Origin: Cyathus striatus
Lineage: Eukaryota; Basidiomycota; Agaricomycetes; Agaricales; Nidulariaceae
Length of the DNA: 64,000 bases
Direction of reading: 5' to 3'
NCBI GenBank assembly: GCA_025738555.1
Contig: JAOVFP010000003.1
Coordinates: 6,262,001 to 6,326,000, forward strand
The notes under the pieces were generated by a model. It had not been told where the DNA came from. It made no database searches and was given only the letters and a program-made list of their open reading frames with translations. Both the position numbers and the translations under genes were made by a program. Shown here in pieces: positions 33,240 through 44,146 of the stretch (positions are counted from its first letter, which is position 1; each line of letters starts with the position of its first letter).

Positions 33240-35685
33240 TATATCAGAGATGTGAACATATATGGCAGTGTAGAAGTGAAACTGATTGTGACACAATATC
33301 AATAAGAGTGAAGATAGTTCTCATTACCTCTCTGTATCAATAAATCAAACTATTATGTAGTCATACAGAGTAAGTAAATAAAACTAAATAGTGAGTATTG
33401 AAGATATCATTATAACTAATAGATCACCTAATAACTGAGATGTGTAAGTTTGAAGATGTGTAAGTTTGATGTGATGTAGAATCACATATTTCACTATTCT
33501 TTTATATTTTTTGTCCATGTGTGGGTCTATTACCAAATTGTTTATTATGAAAATGTTCAATTCCATCATATAACATCTCTAGTCTTGATTGTAAAATGTC
33601 ATTGAACTTACATACACACTCTACATGTTTCATTCTAGTTACTTGTATACTTGAAACATGCATAATAATAAAACTCTTACAGAAAGAGCAAAAGGGCTGA
33701 AAAGTAGCAATTAAGTATGCTTGAAGCAATTTGAGAGAGCTAAATAGTAGAAATTAATTTAGTATGCTTGAAACATGCTTAATAATAAAATTTTACAAAT
33801 GAAGTAAATTGAAATATTGTTTGTGATTGTTTGGTGTTGCTTGTAACTATTGTTAATCAAGTTTGTGATGGTGATAAGAAAGAAAGAAAGAAAGATTATT
33901 TATCAAATATATACATGTAGTGTTGTTATTTATTGGTATTAAAGATGTACTATTTATATATAACTGAAGGTAATGAACTATCTGATTTTGGGTCCATTTC
34001 TGAAAATGCAGAAAAAGCCAAAAAATACCTAGTATTTGAATTGGGTATCACTCTGATCAAAAATTCTGTGCACAAATCATATGATCATTTCAAAACCAAC
34101 AGACAAGTTGGTATAATAAAATTTTTCAAAGACATTCTGAATGCCATATGGCATACACATAATTACTAGCAAATTTACAATAATTCTTGAAATAAAGCTT
34201 TTCACCTGTTACAAAATGAGCTATGAAAGCTTATAAGAAACATATCAATAGTAATTGAAGAAAAAATATACTTTTCATCTGGTAGTTTTGAATTTTTTGA
34301 CAACTGAGAAGATTTTAAAGTTGATACATCTGACATGCAAGCCATCTCATGACTCAATATAAATCTGAACAAAAAAGAATTAATGAATTGCTACAAAATT
34401 TTAGAAAAGATAATAAACTGAATCATATAAAAGATTGTATTGTTATTCACTTTTGAGACAAAGATTTCCTGAAGACTTTCATAAGGATAAAACAGAGTTA
34501 TTAAGTAAAGTATTCTTACTAATTAATATAATCAAAACATTGAGAGACAGGTAGTTGTTGACCAAAATAAATATTTGTCTATGCATGATATAATGCATAA
34601 ACAACTGAAAAATTATTCAGTTGTATCTGAAAAGGAAATTAATTATATATTATTAGATATGAATCTAACAATTACATATGTGATGAGATAAAAACAAGAT
34701 TTTCCCCAATGACTGAGAAGAAAAGAGATGATTACAAAATTAATGATAATAATAATGCCAAGTCATTAGCTGAAAAGATTTTGAAGAATGAGGAAGAGTA
34801 AAAAAAAGAAATTGAAAAAAGTAAAATGATTTATATTGATAAAAGAATAATGATAGAGCTGTTGAGAATGATAATTATAACTATGTTAAAAGTGAATAAT
34901 TTATATTATTTATAAGAAATAAAATAATTCTTATGTCATCATATAAATTACTTACTAGATGACTCTTCAAACAAGAGAATGATAGTGAGGATGAAGATGA
35001 ATTGTTTGAAGAGTCATCTAGTAAATAATTTATATTGTCAAAGTAAAGTTTATTAACTAATATAATTTGAATTTACAAAAATGAAAGAAGAGTGTTCCAG
35101 TTAAAAAATTAACACCTAGAAAAAAAAAGTAATCAGTAATAAATATGGTAAATTGTATTCATATCTTTTTCTTTCTCTCAGCTCTATTTGTACTTACTAC
35201 TTTCCCCAATCACTATCTGTTTTATTTGCTTCTCTGATATGTTATATTACAAGTACAAATATTTATACTGTTATATTAGAGTACCTCTGATTTGTGATAT
35301 CAAGTGCATGAACAATATTTACTTTTGGCTCCTCACTGACTCAGCAGTACTACCTCAAGTACTTTGCTTTACTTAAATAGCTGCATGTATTTGATCAAGC
35401 TATGTACAATAAGTATAACTGTTTAGTTGAAGTGTAGTAACAAGTTACTCTATCAAGTTATATTATCAAAGATATTGTGAAACCAGCTCAAATCATAGAC
35501 TTCTTTGATTATACTTCTCCTCCAGCAGCTTTTAATTAGTATGATTAAAGACAAGCTCCAAAGCTACTGTTTAATATAACACTCACTGAACTTACAGCTG
35601 CTGAGCAATATACCTCAAAGAAGTTCAAGAAGTTGTGGTTGCTTGAGATAGCACTATGAGAATGTGAGCCAGTACAAAATTGTCT
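33240..35685. other. AT-rich region with eroded ORFs
   Basis: A K/N/I-rich open frame at 33933-34169 (DFGSISENAEKAKKYLVFEL) continues in broken frames to about 34450, and others lie near 34580-34900. I do not recognise a family; an eroded mobile-element gene is plausible. A GAAA microsatellite is at 33879-33895. Confidence 0.3.
34945..35031. repeat. Inverted repeat, 28-nt arms, 31-nt loop
   Basis: The left arm at 34945-34972 (AAATTACTTACTAGATGACT onward) and the right arm at 35004-35031 are complementary with one mismatch. Confidence 0.85.
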
Positions 35686-35689
35686 ATTA

Positions 35690-35890
35690 GTGGGATTACA
35701 CCACACTCCCATATGTTAGATGTTCTGGGTTGCACAGTCTCTATATCAGACCTTGGTAGGACTTTGGTAGGACTTTGGTTGACACCTTCAGTATATAAAC
35801 CTTCTGTACTTTGATAGTTGACAACAAGTTTCCTCCTCATTTGTGTCAGTGTCAGTGTCAGTGTCAGTGTCAGTGTCTGAGTCTTTGCTT
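35690..35890 (-). repeat. Dispersed repeat D, copy 2 (inverted)
   Basis: The reverse complement matches positions 1-240: GACACTGACACTGACACAAA, AGGAAACTTGTTG, TATATACTGAAGGTGTC, GACTGTGCAACCCAGAA. Contains a GTCAGT microsatellite at 35844-35877. The open frame 35625-35948 is probably a product of this repeat. Confidence 0.55.
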
Positions 35891-36060
35891 CATTATAATC
35901 CTCATCTCTCTCAATCACCTCTTCTTCACTTGTTACTTCTGACATCATATCTCATAGTGCAATCTCAAATGACAGAACTCATACTGGATTCCAATATGTA
36001 TAAGGTTGGATTTATAACCACTGTCAGCTAGAATTTATAAATGTATAGATGTAGAATATG

Positions 36061-36460
36061 CATCTTATCAATATGCTTCTTCAGATTATGAATACTACTA
36101 TCATAGCAGCAGTACTTGATCAGAATATCAATAGCTGCTTCATTCAGAATGATGTCAGTGCTACTGAAACCATTGGCCTGCATAGCTTGAGGGCCAAGGT
36201 AGCAAAAGGCAATAGCACTCTTCTCCTGAGACATAACCTGAGACTTCAAGGACCTCTATACAGTCAAGCAGTGAGGCAGGGATGGTGTCCAGATTGTTAG
36301 TGATACACACAAACAATACATGAGATAGGTCAATGGGTACATCCATACAAGTATGTTAGTCAGGTGGTAAGGGAGAGGGAGTGAGAATAGGTACCTGGCT
36401 GATGCTGAAGTTGGTGATTTGATTCCAGAAGAGAAGGTTGAGCTAAGTAATATCTTTATC
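36061..36460 (-). pseudogene. Lon protease (ATP-dependent) gene fragment
   Basis: Minus-strand peptide pieces match the AAA+ module of mitochondrial-type Lon just before the linker to the protease domain. They are [40 protein letters not shown] and, in the next frame, [19 protein letters not shown], then AIDILIKYCCYDSSIHNLKK with HIDK. The family motif is usually LLDRMEV; here Arg is Cys (a C-to-T change). A frameshift follows GYVSGEE. An upstream exon (NQITNFS, about 36400-36450) may be present. The Walker motifs and the catalytic Ser-Lys are absent. Lon normally degrades damaged matrix proteins; this relic cannot. It is the only host-gene sequence I recognise in the window. Confidence 0.8.
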
Positions 36461-36539
36461 CCTGTCTTTCTTCTGCTCCTGCTTCTTTTCTCAGCCTTTT
36501 GCCATCCATTCACTAAACACAAGATTCACTCACATGCAC

Positions 36540-37221
36540 TTCCCAGATAGTTGGTATCCTAACCTAGAATGACAAAGTAATTAGTGATTATGAGCAGAAG
36601 ATGGCTGTATAATGAGACAGGCAGTAAGTGTTAGCCATAACTTAACTTGAGGGCTTGAACACATGGGGAATTACCCCCAGTGCAGCTGTGTAGCTCTCCA
36701 GCATAAACACTGTCCCCACAAAAGCACCCAGCACCCCCCCATATCAAAGCTAAACTCATTTAAACACTGCTATGCACCTGTACCTAATCAAAGGCACAAA
36801 TATATCCAAAGGTCTCTTTCCCCATTCCTATTTTGCAGCTATAAGTGGCTTGGGCACAGGTGCATTTTGATCTTGCATATTTGGAGACAGGAGAAAGTGG
36901 AAGGGCAGACTTTGTTGAGGGTACCAGTGAGGTTGAGTTGTATAGCATTGGGAGATTGTAGGCAGGGATGGGTTACAGGGAGATGAGGGGAGGAAGAAGG
37001 AAGCTGGCAGATTGTAGAAGCCATGTATCCTTTGGCAATATACCACTGAGCACAGGAAGCAGCTACCCACTGTGATATGAAAGGAGGAGAAGAGAGAATT
37101 AAGCAGAGGTCATCCCTTCAAACAGAAGCCACATGCAAAAGATGCCCTCCAGTGTCATTTAAAATTAAGTTAATCTAAGTTGCAAACAAGAATTGACTTT
37201 CTTCATGTTACAATATCTGAG
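36540..37221. other. No gene seen
   Basis: Short open frames on both strands with no recognised domain. It could hold more of the Lon relic, but I see no motif. Confidence 0.35.
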
Positions 37222-39016
37222 GAGGTCTTTACACTTCCCTCTAAATTCCTTCCGGAGTCTGGACAGAATCCACGGACTTCCTGGAAAGTCCACAGAATTT
37301 CCACGGAATTTCTGGCCATTCCACGGACTCCATCTGGACTCTGGGTGGACTTGTTTTGGCAGAGACACCAGCCAAATTTTAGTTTTCCAATCCGGGTGCT
37401 TTCCAGATGAATTCCATATGGAATCTGGATTATTGGCCAAATTCCACCTTTCAGCCGGAATTCCAAAGGAATTTGCTATACTGGACTCCACCTGGAATCC
37501 ATATGGATTCCAGGTAGCTTGTATTAATTAGTAGTTTATTACTTATTTTACTTACTTGTATCATAAATAAATTAGTAGAGCATGGCATAGTTGCATAGTT
37601 TGAACCAATATTGTTGTGATGATTACATAATACCCATTCACATGATAGTGGATAGTGTGCATAACTATTACACTATGGCTAGCTTGTGTATGGGCACATG
37701 CTGTACAGTCCACAACTTCTATAATTATGTCAAGTGTGACACTGTGTGCTGAGTGTGATACTATGCATTGAGCATGTCACTATGTGCTGAGTGTGACATG
37801 ATGCATTGAGTGTGACACCATGTGTTGAGTGTGACATGATGCATTGAATGTGATACTACATATTGAGTGTGACACTATGCATTAAGTGTGACACTGTGTG
37901 TTAAGTGTGACACCATGTGTTGAGTGTGACATAATGCATTGAATGTGACACTACACATTGAGTGTGACACTGTGCATTAAGTGTGACACCATGTGTTGAG
38001 CATGACACCATGTGACACTGTGTGTTGAGTGTGACATGATGCATTGAATGTGATACTACACATTGAGTGTGACACTGTGCATTAAGTGTGACACCATGTG
38101 TTGAGCATGACACCATGTGACACTGTGTGTTGAGTGTGACATGGTGTGTTAAGCATGACACCATGTATTGAGTGTAACACTGTGTATTGAGCATGACATG
38201 GTGTGTGGAGCATGACATTATGCATTGAGTGTAACACACTTGCATGATGCAGTGTGTTGAGTGTGACACAGGTGTCACAATGTTGCATAGTATTGCAGTA
38301 TCACAATATTATGTGTCTCACAGTCTTGCAGTTATCACAGCTACTTTTCACATTGTGTCACACTTTTTGTGTTGTGTCACACTTTTCACATGGTATCACA
38401 CTCAACACATCATGTCACACTCAACACATAGTATCACACTTTTTACATGGTGTCACACTTTTTGTAGTGTCACAATATCACAGATGTTGACAGCTGTGAC
38501 ACTATGTGATAAGTGTGATAATGAAGATGACCCTGATGACTATGACAATGTGAATGTGATATTTGCTTCATTATAACCATATATAATACTGTGACACTAT
38601 GCAATGGTAACTGTAACAACTCCAATACTGTGATACTGCAAAAAGTGTGACAAGTGTAATACCATGTGAAAATAACTGTGATGATTGCAATACTGTGAGA
38701 CACTTGATATTGTGATACTGTAATACTGTAATACTATGTGACTTTATGGGAAAACAAAGTTATATTTCATTTCCATCAATTGGAAAATTTCTTATTCCAC
38801 CTGGATTCAACCCAGAAAAAATGTTCTTTAACATGGACTCAATGTGGACTTTGTCTGGAAATTATCATGTCCATTTGGACTCCATCCAGAAAATCTGTAT
38901 TCCATGTGGATTCCATCTGGAAAATCTGGTTTTCATATGGAGTCCACCTGGAAATTCTGGACATTTTCTTGTCTGTCTGGAGTCCATCCGGAAATTGGGG
39001 GGGAGGGTAAAATACT
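37222..39016 (+). mobile_element. KDZ-E transposon, copy E3 (non-autonomous)
   Basis: Left end GAGGTCTTTACACTTCCCTC, right end (complement) GAGTATTTTACCCTCCCCCC. The 8-bp flanks TATCTGAG (37214-37221) and CATCTGAG (39017-39024) differ by one C/T change. It shares its whole structure with E2, including the ATTCCACCTTTCAGCC block and the central satellite. No transposase. Confidence 0.87.
37740..38740. repeat. GTGTTGAGTGTGACACC satellite in inverted arrangement (E3)
   Basis: Longer version of the E2 array. G-strand units run to about 38275, then C-strand units (CACTCAACACATCATGTCAC) from about 38350. Includes a higher-order duplication of about 115 bp (about 37910-38025 and 38025-38140). Confidence 0.82.
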
Positions 39017-39716
39017 CCATCTGAGTGTCAGGAAATATTTGGCAAGAATATTTTTGGAAATTTGATAGATGATTTTGTACAGCAAAAGCTGTATATAATG
39101 ATAAGTATAATGAGAGAGGTATAATACACACTATAGACTTGGTGCTATATTTGATGTGTATATTGTATAGATCAATGCTTAACTTGCTTAAAACTTGACC
39201 TATGACTGAAGTGTGTAATAATAAAATAATACTCTGCTTCTGATTCTGATACTGATACTGATACTGTACTAAACTGTTACTTTGACTTATACTGTGACTG
39301 TGACTGCTTCAGTTTCTGTTACTGGTACTAATACTGTTTCTGACTGTACTTTTACTAATAAAGAGTACTTATAAAACTAACTGACTACTGACAATAGGGT
39401 GAGACTACTGAAGGGTGGGTAGCTATCTATCTACTGCCAAACTGCCCTCCTTATATACCTTTTTCCAACCTGCTTAGTAATTCAATTCCCACTCTACCAT
39501 CCTACATTATTCTCCAAAATGAGTAGTGTGCAAGTGTTGATTTTAGATCTGAGGCTGTACAGGACAATAGTATTGAAGGATTAGTCAGCAGAGGACAATA
39601 GCATATGTTGGAACAATGTGTAATGAATTGCATTGTTCTAAGTAAAGAGTTACATTGTTCTAGACAACAACAATAGAAGTCTATTTTTATAACAATGGAG
39701 TAGTGAACAGTGATAC
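39017..39716. other. No gene seen
   Basis: Contains a GATACT microsatellite (about 39246-39270) and ACAATG-rich sequence from 39580. No gene signal. Confidence 0.4.
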
Positions 39717-40410
39717 CTATCTGCCATTGTGTGAACAATGGCAGTGAAAAACAATGGAGTTATATATAAATATTTTCACATTGTCTTCAAATATTAAATG
39801 AATAGTACAATGCAATTCATTTGTTATGAACAATGGTGGTAACCCATTCAGTAAAGGAGGTATTGGAATGCAGAGTTCAGTTGTAAATTGGATCAATAAA
39901 GAGGGTATATGAGTGGAACTGAAAGGGCTGATCTCCATAATGAATCTTAATAATGTTGAAGTTGTGTGGATTGAAGTGAGAAGAGAGCATGCCTTTGAGA
40001 AGCAACTTAAGGCTATACACTTTAGCCTGTTCTTGAGGTGACCAGGTGAATCATGCATGTTCAAGATCAATGTATTGGTTTCCATTTTTATTGAATTAAA
40101 TAGGTGTGCATGGCAGTAAGGGAATATGTTGGAATTCTCACTGATACTGGTAGATGAAGGAGTATGGGGTAGGAATTTAGTTCCCATAATAGGCAAAAGA
40201 TCAGACATTGAGATTTTGGTAAGGGGCAATGGAGTGGAAGGAATGGCATAGTCAAGAAAATAAGTGATGACAGCCAAGAGTGAAGTGGGAGAAGTAGGCT
40301 GTTTGGCACCAGAGTTGGGAGGAGAGTAGACATGAGTGAAAAATGTGATGCAAAGAGGTTTGAGTTACTAGAAAAAATGCACTCACACTCCTTTTTAATA
40401 TGGTTCAATG
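39717..40410 (-). CDS. Uncharacterised open frames (possible element ORF)
   Basis: A minus-strand open frame of 186 codons runs 40277-39717, with a second overlapping frame 40408-40088. The longer one reads MAVITYFLDYAIPSTPLPLT and is Ser/Thr/Pro/His-rich. I recognise no domain. It lies downstream (minus sense) of the gypsy integrase relic, so it could be decayed element sequence or chance. Confidence 0.25.
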
Positions 40411-41259
40411 TATATTAAATTAAATTTTTATTCATTTTCTTTTTAGTAATAGTTCCAGATGTCACTAACCTAATCAGTATCTGAATCAGTTACATTTACA
40501 TGTTTATATTTGTTATCTTTCATAAACCAATGATCTCTGTAAATGTATGGAATTATTCTGAATGCAGCTATAGATGAATAAACTATGAATCCATCTAGTT
40601 CTTGCATTTTGTATACTCTACCTAATGTCTTTTTAATAACTTCATATGGATCACAATATTGTGCATTATTTTTTTTATTTAGTTGCCTTTCATATTGGGT
40701 ATTCTGGACTAACACTAGTTCTCCAGGATCATATTTATTGTGAAGCAACTTCTGTCTAAATCTTCTTTCAAATTGCTCTTTGGACTTAAAGCATAATTTT
40801 TGCAATGTATCTGCAGCTTTCATAATGTCTTTCTCATGTTTCATTAACTGCTGTATTCTCAATGCTAGTAGATCAGTTGTAGACATTCCTTTTCTAAATC
40901 CTTCTACTAAAAATATGTTTTCTATCAACTCAAAAGGTAAAATTGAACATCTAATAATTAGAATGGCAAGAATTCTGTTACTCACCTTATGGTTATTTGA
41001 TCAGTGAAGGCTGCTGCTCCAAGATATTCAGGCCATTTTGACAACTGTCCTGCACATAATTTTAATAGAACTTGGTACAATGTAAAATGTCCTTTTTCTA
41101 CAACACCATTTGCATGTTTATTATAAGGACTGATCTGAACTTGAGGTACATTTAATTTGGTCATTAGAATTTTAAAAGCCTTCTGTACTTTGGATTCATT
41201 ATCTGTAGTAAATTGAATAGATATATTATATTGGTGATAATTCTGATCTTGGAAGAATC

Positions 41260-42685
41260 CTGTATATTTCACTCCTCCACGAGATCAGGTGGACTCCGGG
41301 TAGAGTCCAGGACTCCAGGTGGACTCCAGGTGGACTCTACCTGGACTCTACCTGGACTCCACCTGGACTTCACCTGGACTCTACCTGGATTCTACCTGGA
41401 CTCCACTGAACTCAAGTGCCTAAGCTGTACATAGACTCAAGTGTGACATGTTGAAAAATATTGGAAAAAGCGTGACATGTGTGACAAGCGTGGGAAAAGT
41501 GTGACATGTTCGAAAAGTGTGGCAAGTGTGATGATTGTGATATGTGACATTTTCTCGAACATGTCACACTTTTCCCACGCTTGTCACACATATCATGCTT
41601 TTTCCAACATTTTTCAACATGTCACACTTGAGTCTACATACAGCTTAGGCACCACGCTTTTTCTAACATTTTTCAATGTCATACTTTTCCAACATTTTCC
41701 AACATGTCACGCTTTTTCCAACATGTCACACTTTCACACGTGTGTGACAAGTATGATGACTGTGGGAAACACATTACAACTATGACAATAGAGTCTAGAT
41801 ACAGCTTATACACTTGAGTTCAGTGGAGACCAGGTAGAGTCCAGGTAGAGTCCAGGTAGAGTCCATGTAGAGTCTAGGTAGAGTCCAATTGCTTGAGTCC
41901 AGGTAGAGTCCAGGTAGAGTAAGGACTCTACATAGACTCTACATGGACCACCTGGACTCTACTGAACTCAAGTGCCTGAGTTTAAGCAACTGGACTCTAC
42001 CTGGACTTTACCTAGACTCTACATGGACTACCTGAACTCTACTGAACTCAAGTGCTTGAGTTTAAGCAACTGGACTCTACCTGGACTTTACCTAGACTCT
42101 ACATGGACTACATGGACTCTACTGAACTCAAGTGCTTGAGTTTAAGCAACTGGACTCTACCTGGACTCTACCTAGACTCTACATAGACTACCTGAACTCT
42201 ACTGAACTCAAGTGCTTGAGTTTAAGCAACTGGACTCTACCTGGACTCTACCTAGACTCTACATGGACTACCTGAACTCTACTGAACTCAAGTGCTTGAG
42301 TTTAAGCAACTGGACTCTACCTGGACTCTACCTAGACTCTACATGGACTACCTGAACTCTACTGAACTCAAGTGCTTGAGTTTAAGCAACTGGACTCTAC
42401 CTGGACTCTACTTAGACTCTACATGGACTACCTGGACTCTACATGGACTCTACCTGAACTCTACTGAGCTGAAGTGCTTGAGTCCACTGGACTCCAGGTG
42501 CAGTTCAGCTTCTACCTGGAGTCCACTTGAAGTCCATGTAGAGTCTATAATTTTCTTTATGTAAAGTCCAGGTGAAGTCCAAGTGGAGTCCAAGTGGAGT
42601 CCAGGTAGAGTCCAGGTAGAGTCCCGGAGTCCAGGTGGAATCTACATGGAGTCTACATGATTTCATGGAGGAGTGTAATGACCTC
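41260..42685 (-). mobile_element. KDZ-E transposon, copy E5 (non-autonomous, reversed)
   Basis: The low-coordinate end is the right-type terminus CTGTATATTTCACTCCTCCA; the high-coordinate end, complemented, is GAGGTCATTACACTCCTCCA. Both continue CGAGATCAGGTGGACTCC-like. The 8-bp flanks are GAAGAATC (41252-41259) and AAAGAATC (42686-42693), one transition apart. Inside are subterminal GGACTCTACCT repeats, the GTGACATGTTGG hairpin satellite (41430-41790) and an 80-bp array. No coding sequence. It sits in a gypsy integrase gene. Confidence 0.88.
41960..42480 (+). repeat. 80-bp tandem repeat in E5, about 6 copies
   Basis: AGTGCTTGAG recurs at 42051, 42131, 42211, 42291 and 42371 (exact period 80). 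Each unit has TTTAAGCAACTGGACTCTAC, CTAGACTCTACATGGACTAC and CTGAACTCTACTGAACTCA. Near-identity implies recent amplification. Confidence 0.92.
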
Positions 42686-42816
42686 AAAGAATCTCACTAA
42701 TTCCTCTGACATATTTTTTATGAGTGTGCAAACTTCACATGTTTCAGTAAAATCATCTCTAGCTGCAACAATATATTTGAATCCTTTTGCTGGAGACATA
42801 ACTATTACATCAATAT

Positions 42817-43044
42817 TGTCATGTTCCATTCTATTCCACTAGGGACAAGAACAGCAGAGGAGATAGTCTATGAAGCAGAGTAACCAGTACATGTTAGTTG
42901 TTGCGCCCCTTGGACTTCTAGTTCCATATTTAGAACAAAGTGGAGTAAGTAGCAAAATAGCAAAGTTGGCTCAAGGCCCAAGTGGGAGAAGGATGTAAAT
43001 TTAGTTGATTTGAAACTGAAGTCTATCTACATTACAGAAGTAGT
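42817..43044 (+). mobile_element. LTR family A, copy 3 (interrupted)
   Basis: Starts TGTCATGTTCCATTCTATTC inside the gypsy integrase relic. It follows copies 1 and 2 through CCTTGGACTTCTAGTTCC and CTATCTACATTACAGAAGTAGT, where a KDZ-E left end (GAGCTCTTTACACT, 43045) interrupts it. The rest of the LTR was not found in the window. Confidence 0.8.
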
Positions 43045-43501
43045 GAGCTCTTTACACTTAGCCAGGTATTCTGTACAGATCTGTGTGGAATCTATATGGA
43101 GTCTGTATGGAATTTTCGGAATCTGTGCAGAATTTGCACAGATTTTTTCATTTTGGCAGAGGTTTTTTTCAGTCTGTGCAGATTCTGCACAGATTCTGAA
43201 AATTCTCTACAGAATCTTATTATACTTATTTCCTTGCACATGACACTCTGCATTAAGCATGATATTATGTATTGAGTGTGACACTATATGTTAAATGTGA
43301 CACTAGTGGCACTAAGTGTTGAGTGTGATACTATACAATTAAGTGTGATACTATGCATTAAGTGTGACACTATACATTAAATGTGATACTAAGTGTTGAG
43401 TGTAATACTATATATTAAGTGTGACACTATGCATTGAGTGTGATACTATACATTAAGCATGACACTATGAATTGGGTATGATACTATATATTGAGTGTAT
43501 C
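43045..43501 (+). mobile_element. KDZ-E fragment E6 (left end and satellite)
   Basis: Left terminus GAGCTCTTTACACT, followed by subterminal CTGTRCAGATTCTG repeats and a GTGTGACACTATGTATTGA satellite (about 43235-43495). The expected TSD would be GAAGTAGT; no right end with this flank was found. The element is probably interrupted by E7 and/or deleted. Confidence 0.6.
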
Positions 43502-43775
43502 CAGTAATTTACACTCCCCCAAGAGGTCTGTACAGATCTGTATAGATACCATATAGAATTTATATAGTGGCTATTTTTATTATTATAGGTGATAATTCTG
43601 TGCATGTTCCATACATATTCTGCATGGATTCTGTGTAGATTTATGCAGAATCTGTAAGATCTGTTTGATACCTTAATTTTCCTGTTTAAAATCTCAATGA
43701 ATACTACAAAAACTGTTAATTCATAATCATTTCTACCTATAGTTGGCTAAAATGTGAAGCTATGTATGTATTTTT

Positions 43776-43960
43776 TTAAAGAACAATATCATCAGCTGGA
43801 AAACTATCATCATTATTATCATCTACTACATCACCTTGCACTTCAATATCAGTAGCTTCCTGTCTCTTTCTTTTTTCCTGCCTTTGTATAACATGTTTGC
43901 TATGATAAAATAACAAATATGAATGGATTCCTTACAGATTTTGTGAAGAATTCTTCATTT
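43776..43960 (-). pseudogene. Duplicate of KDZ transposase C-terminal tail
   Basis: The minus strand reads FYHSKHVIQRQEKRKRQEAT, then an acidic stretch and SFPADDIVL with a stop. This parallels FYHSKNVIDRQARRRRQEAN and DFPAKDIVL of the gene ending at 44147. It is a second, shorter copy of the final exon about 370 bp downstream, from tandem duplication or another element copy. Confidence 0.75.
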
Positions 43961-44146
43961 ATAGAACTTTACCAGCTTCAAATGTCAATTTATTTTACCA
44001 CATCTTCTGATACCTTTTCTAGTGCATTACTACCACATTTTACCACACCTCAAACCCTTTTCTAATCAAACCAAACAATATTAGCTGAAACATAATTGTA
44101 ATATATGTGCTACCAGATGTGATTACAGATACATGAGTTTAGTTAT

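Larger units (their letters stand above)
40470..42816 (-). pseudogene. Ty3/gypsy integrase, split by element E5
   Basis: Minus-strand integrase in two parts. The upstream part at 42811-42694 reads NIDVIVMSPAKGFKYIVAAR then DDFTETCEVCTLIKN, holding the first catalytic Asp region. The downstream part at 41259-40982 reads FTTDNES (second Asp), VPQVQISPYNKHANGVVEKG (catalytic Glu) and the H/W-rich segment KWPEYLGAA. From 40985 to 40470 comes the C-terminal tail (ILPFELIENIF, DPGELVLVQNTQYE, YKMQELDGFIVYSSIAAFRI). E5 is inserted between the first and second Asp regions; excising it with one TSD copy rejoins the frame. A stop/frameshift at about 40982 separates the last two parts. The 5' side is cut by LTR A copy 3 at 42817. 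RT, RNase H and gag are absent. Confidence 0.85.

Noticed and set aside
42051..42400. Regularly spaced 80-bp repeats, CRISPR-like at a glance
   Set aside because: The whole unit is repeated with no variable spacers, the genome is eukaryotic with spliced genes, and the array lies inside a transposon.
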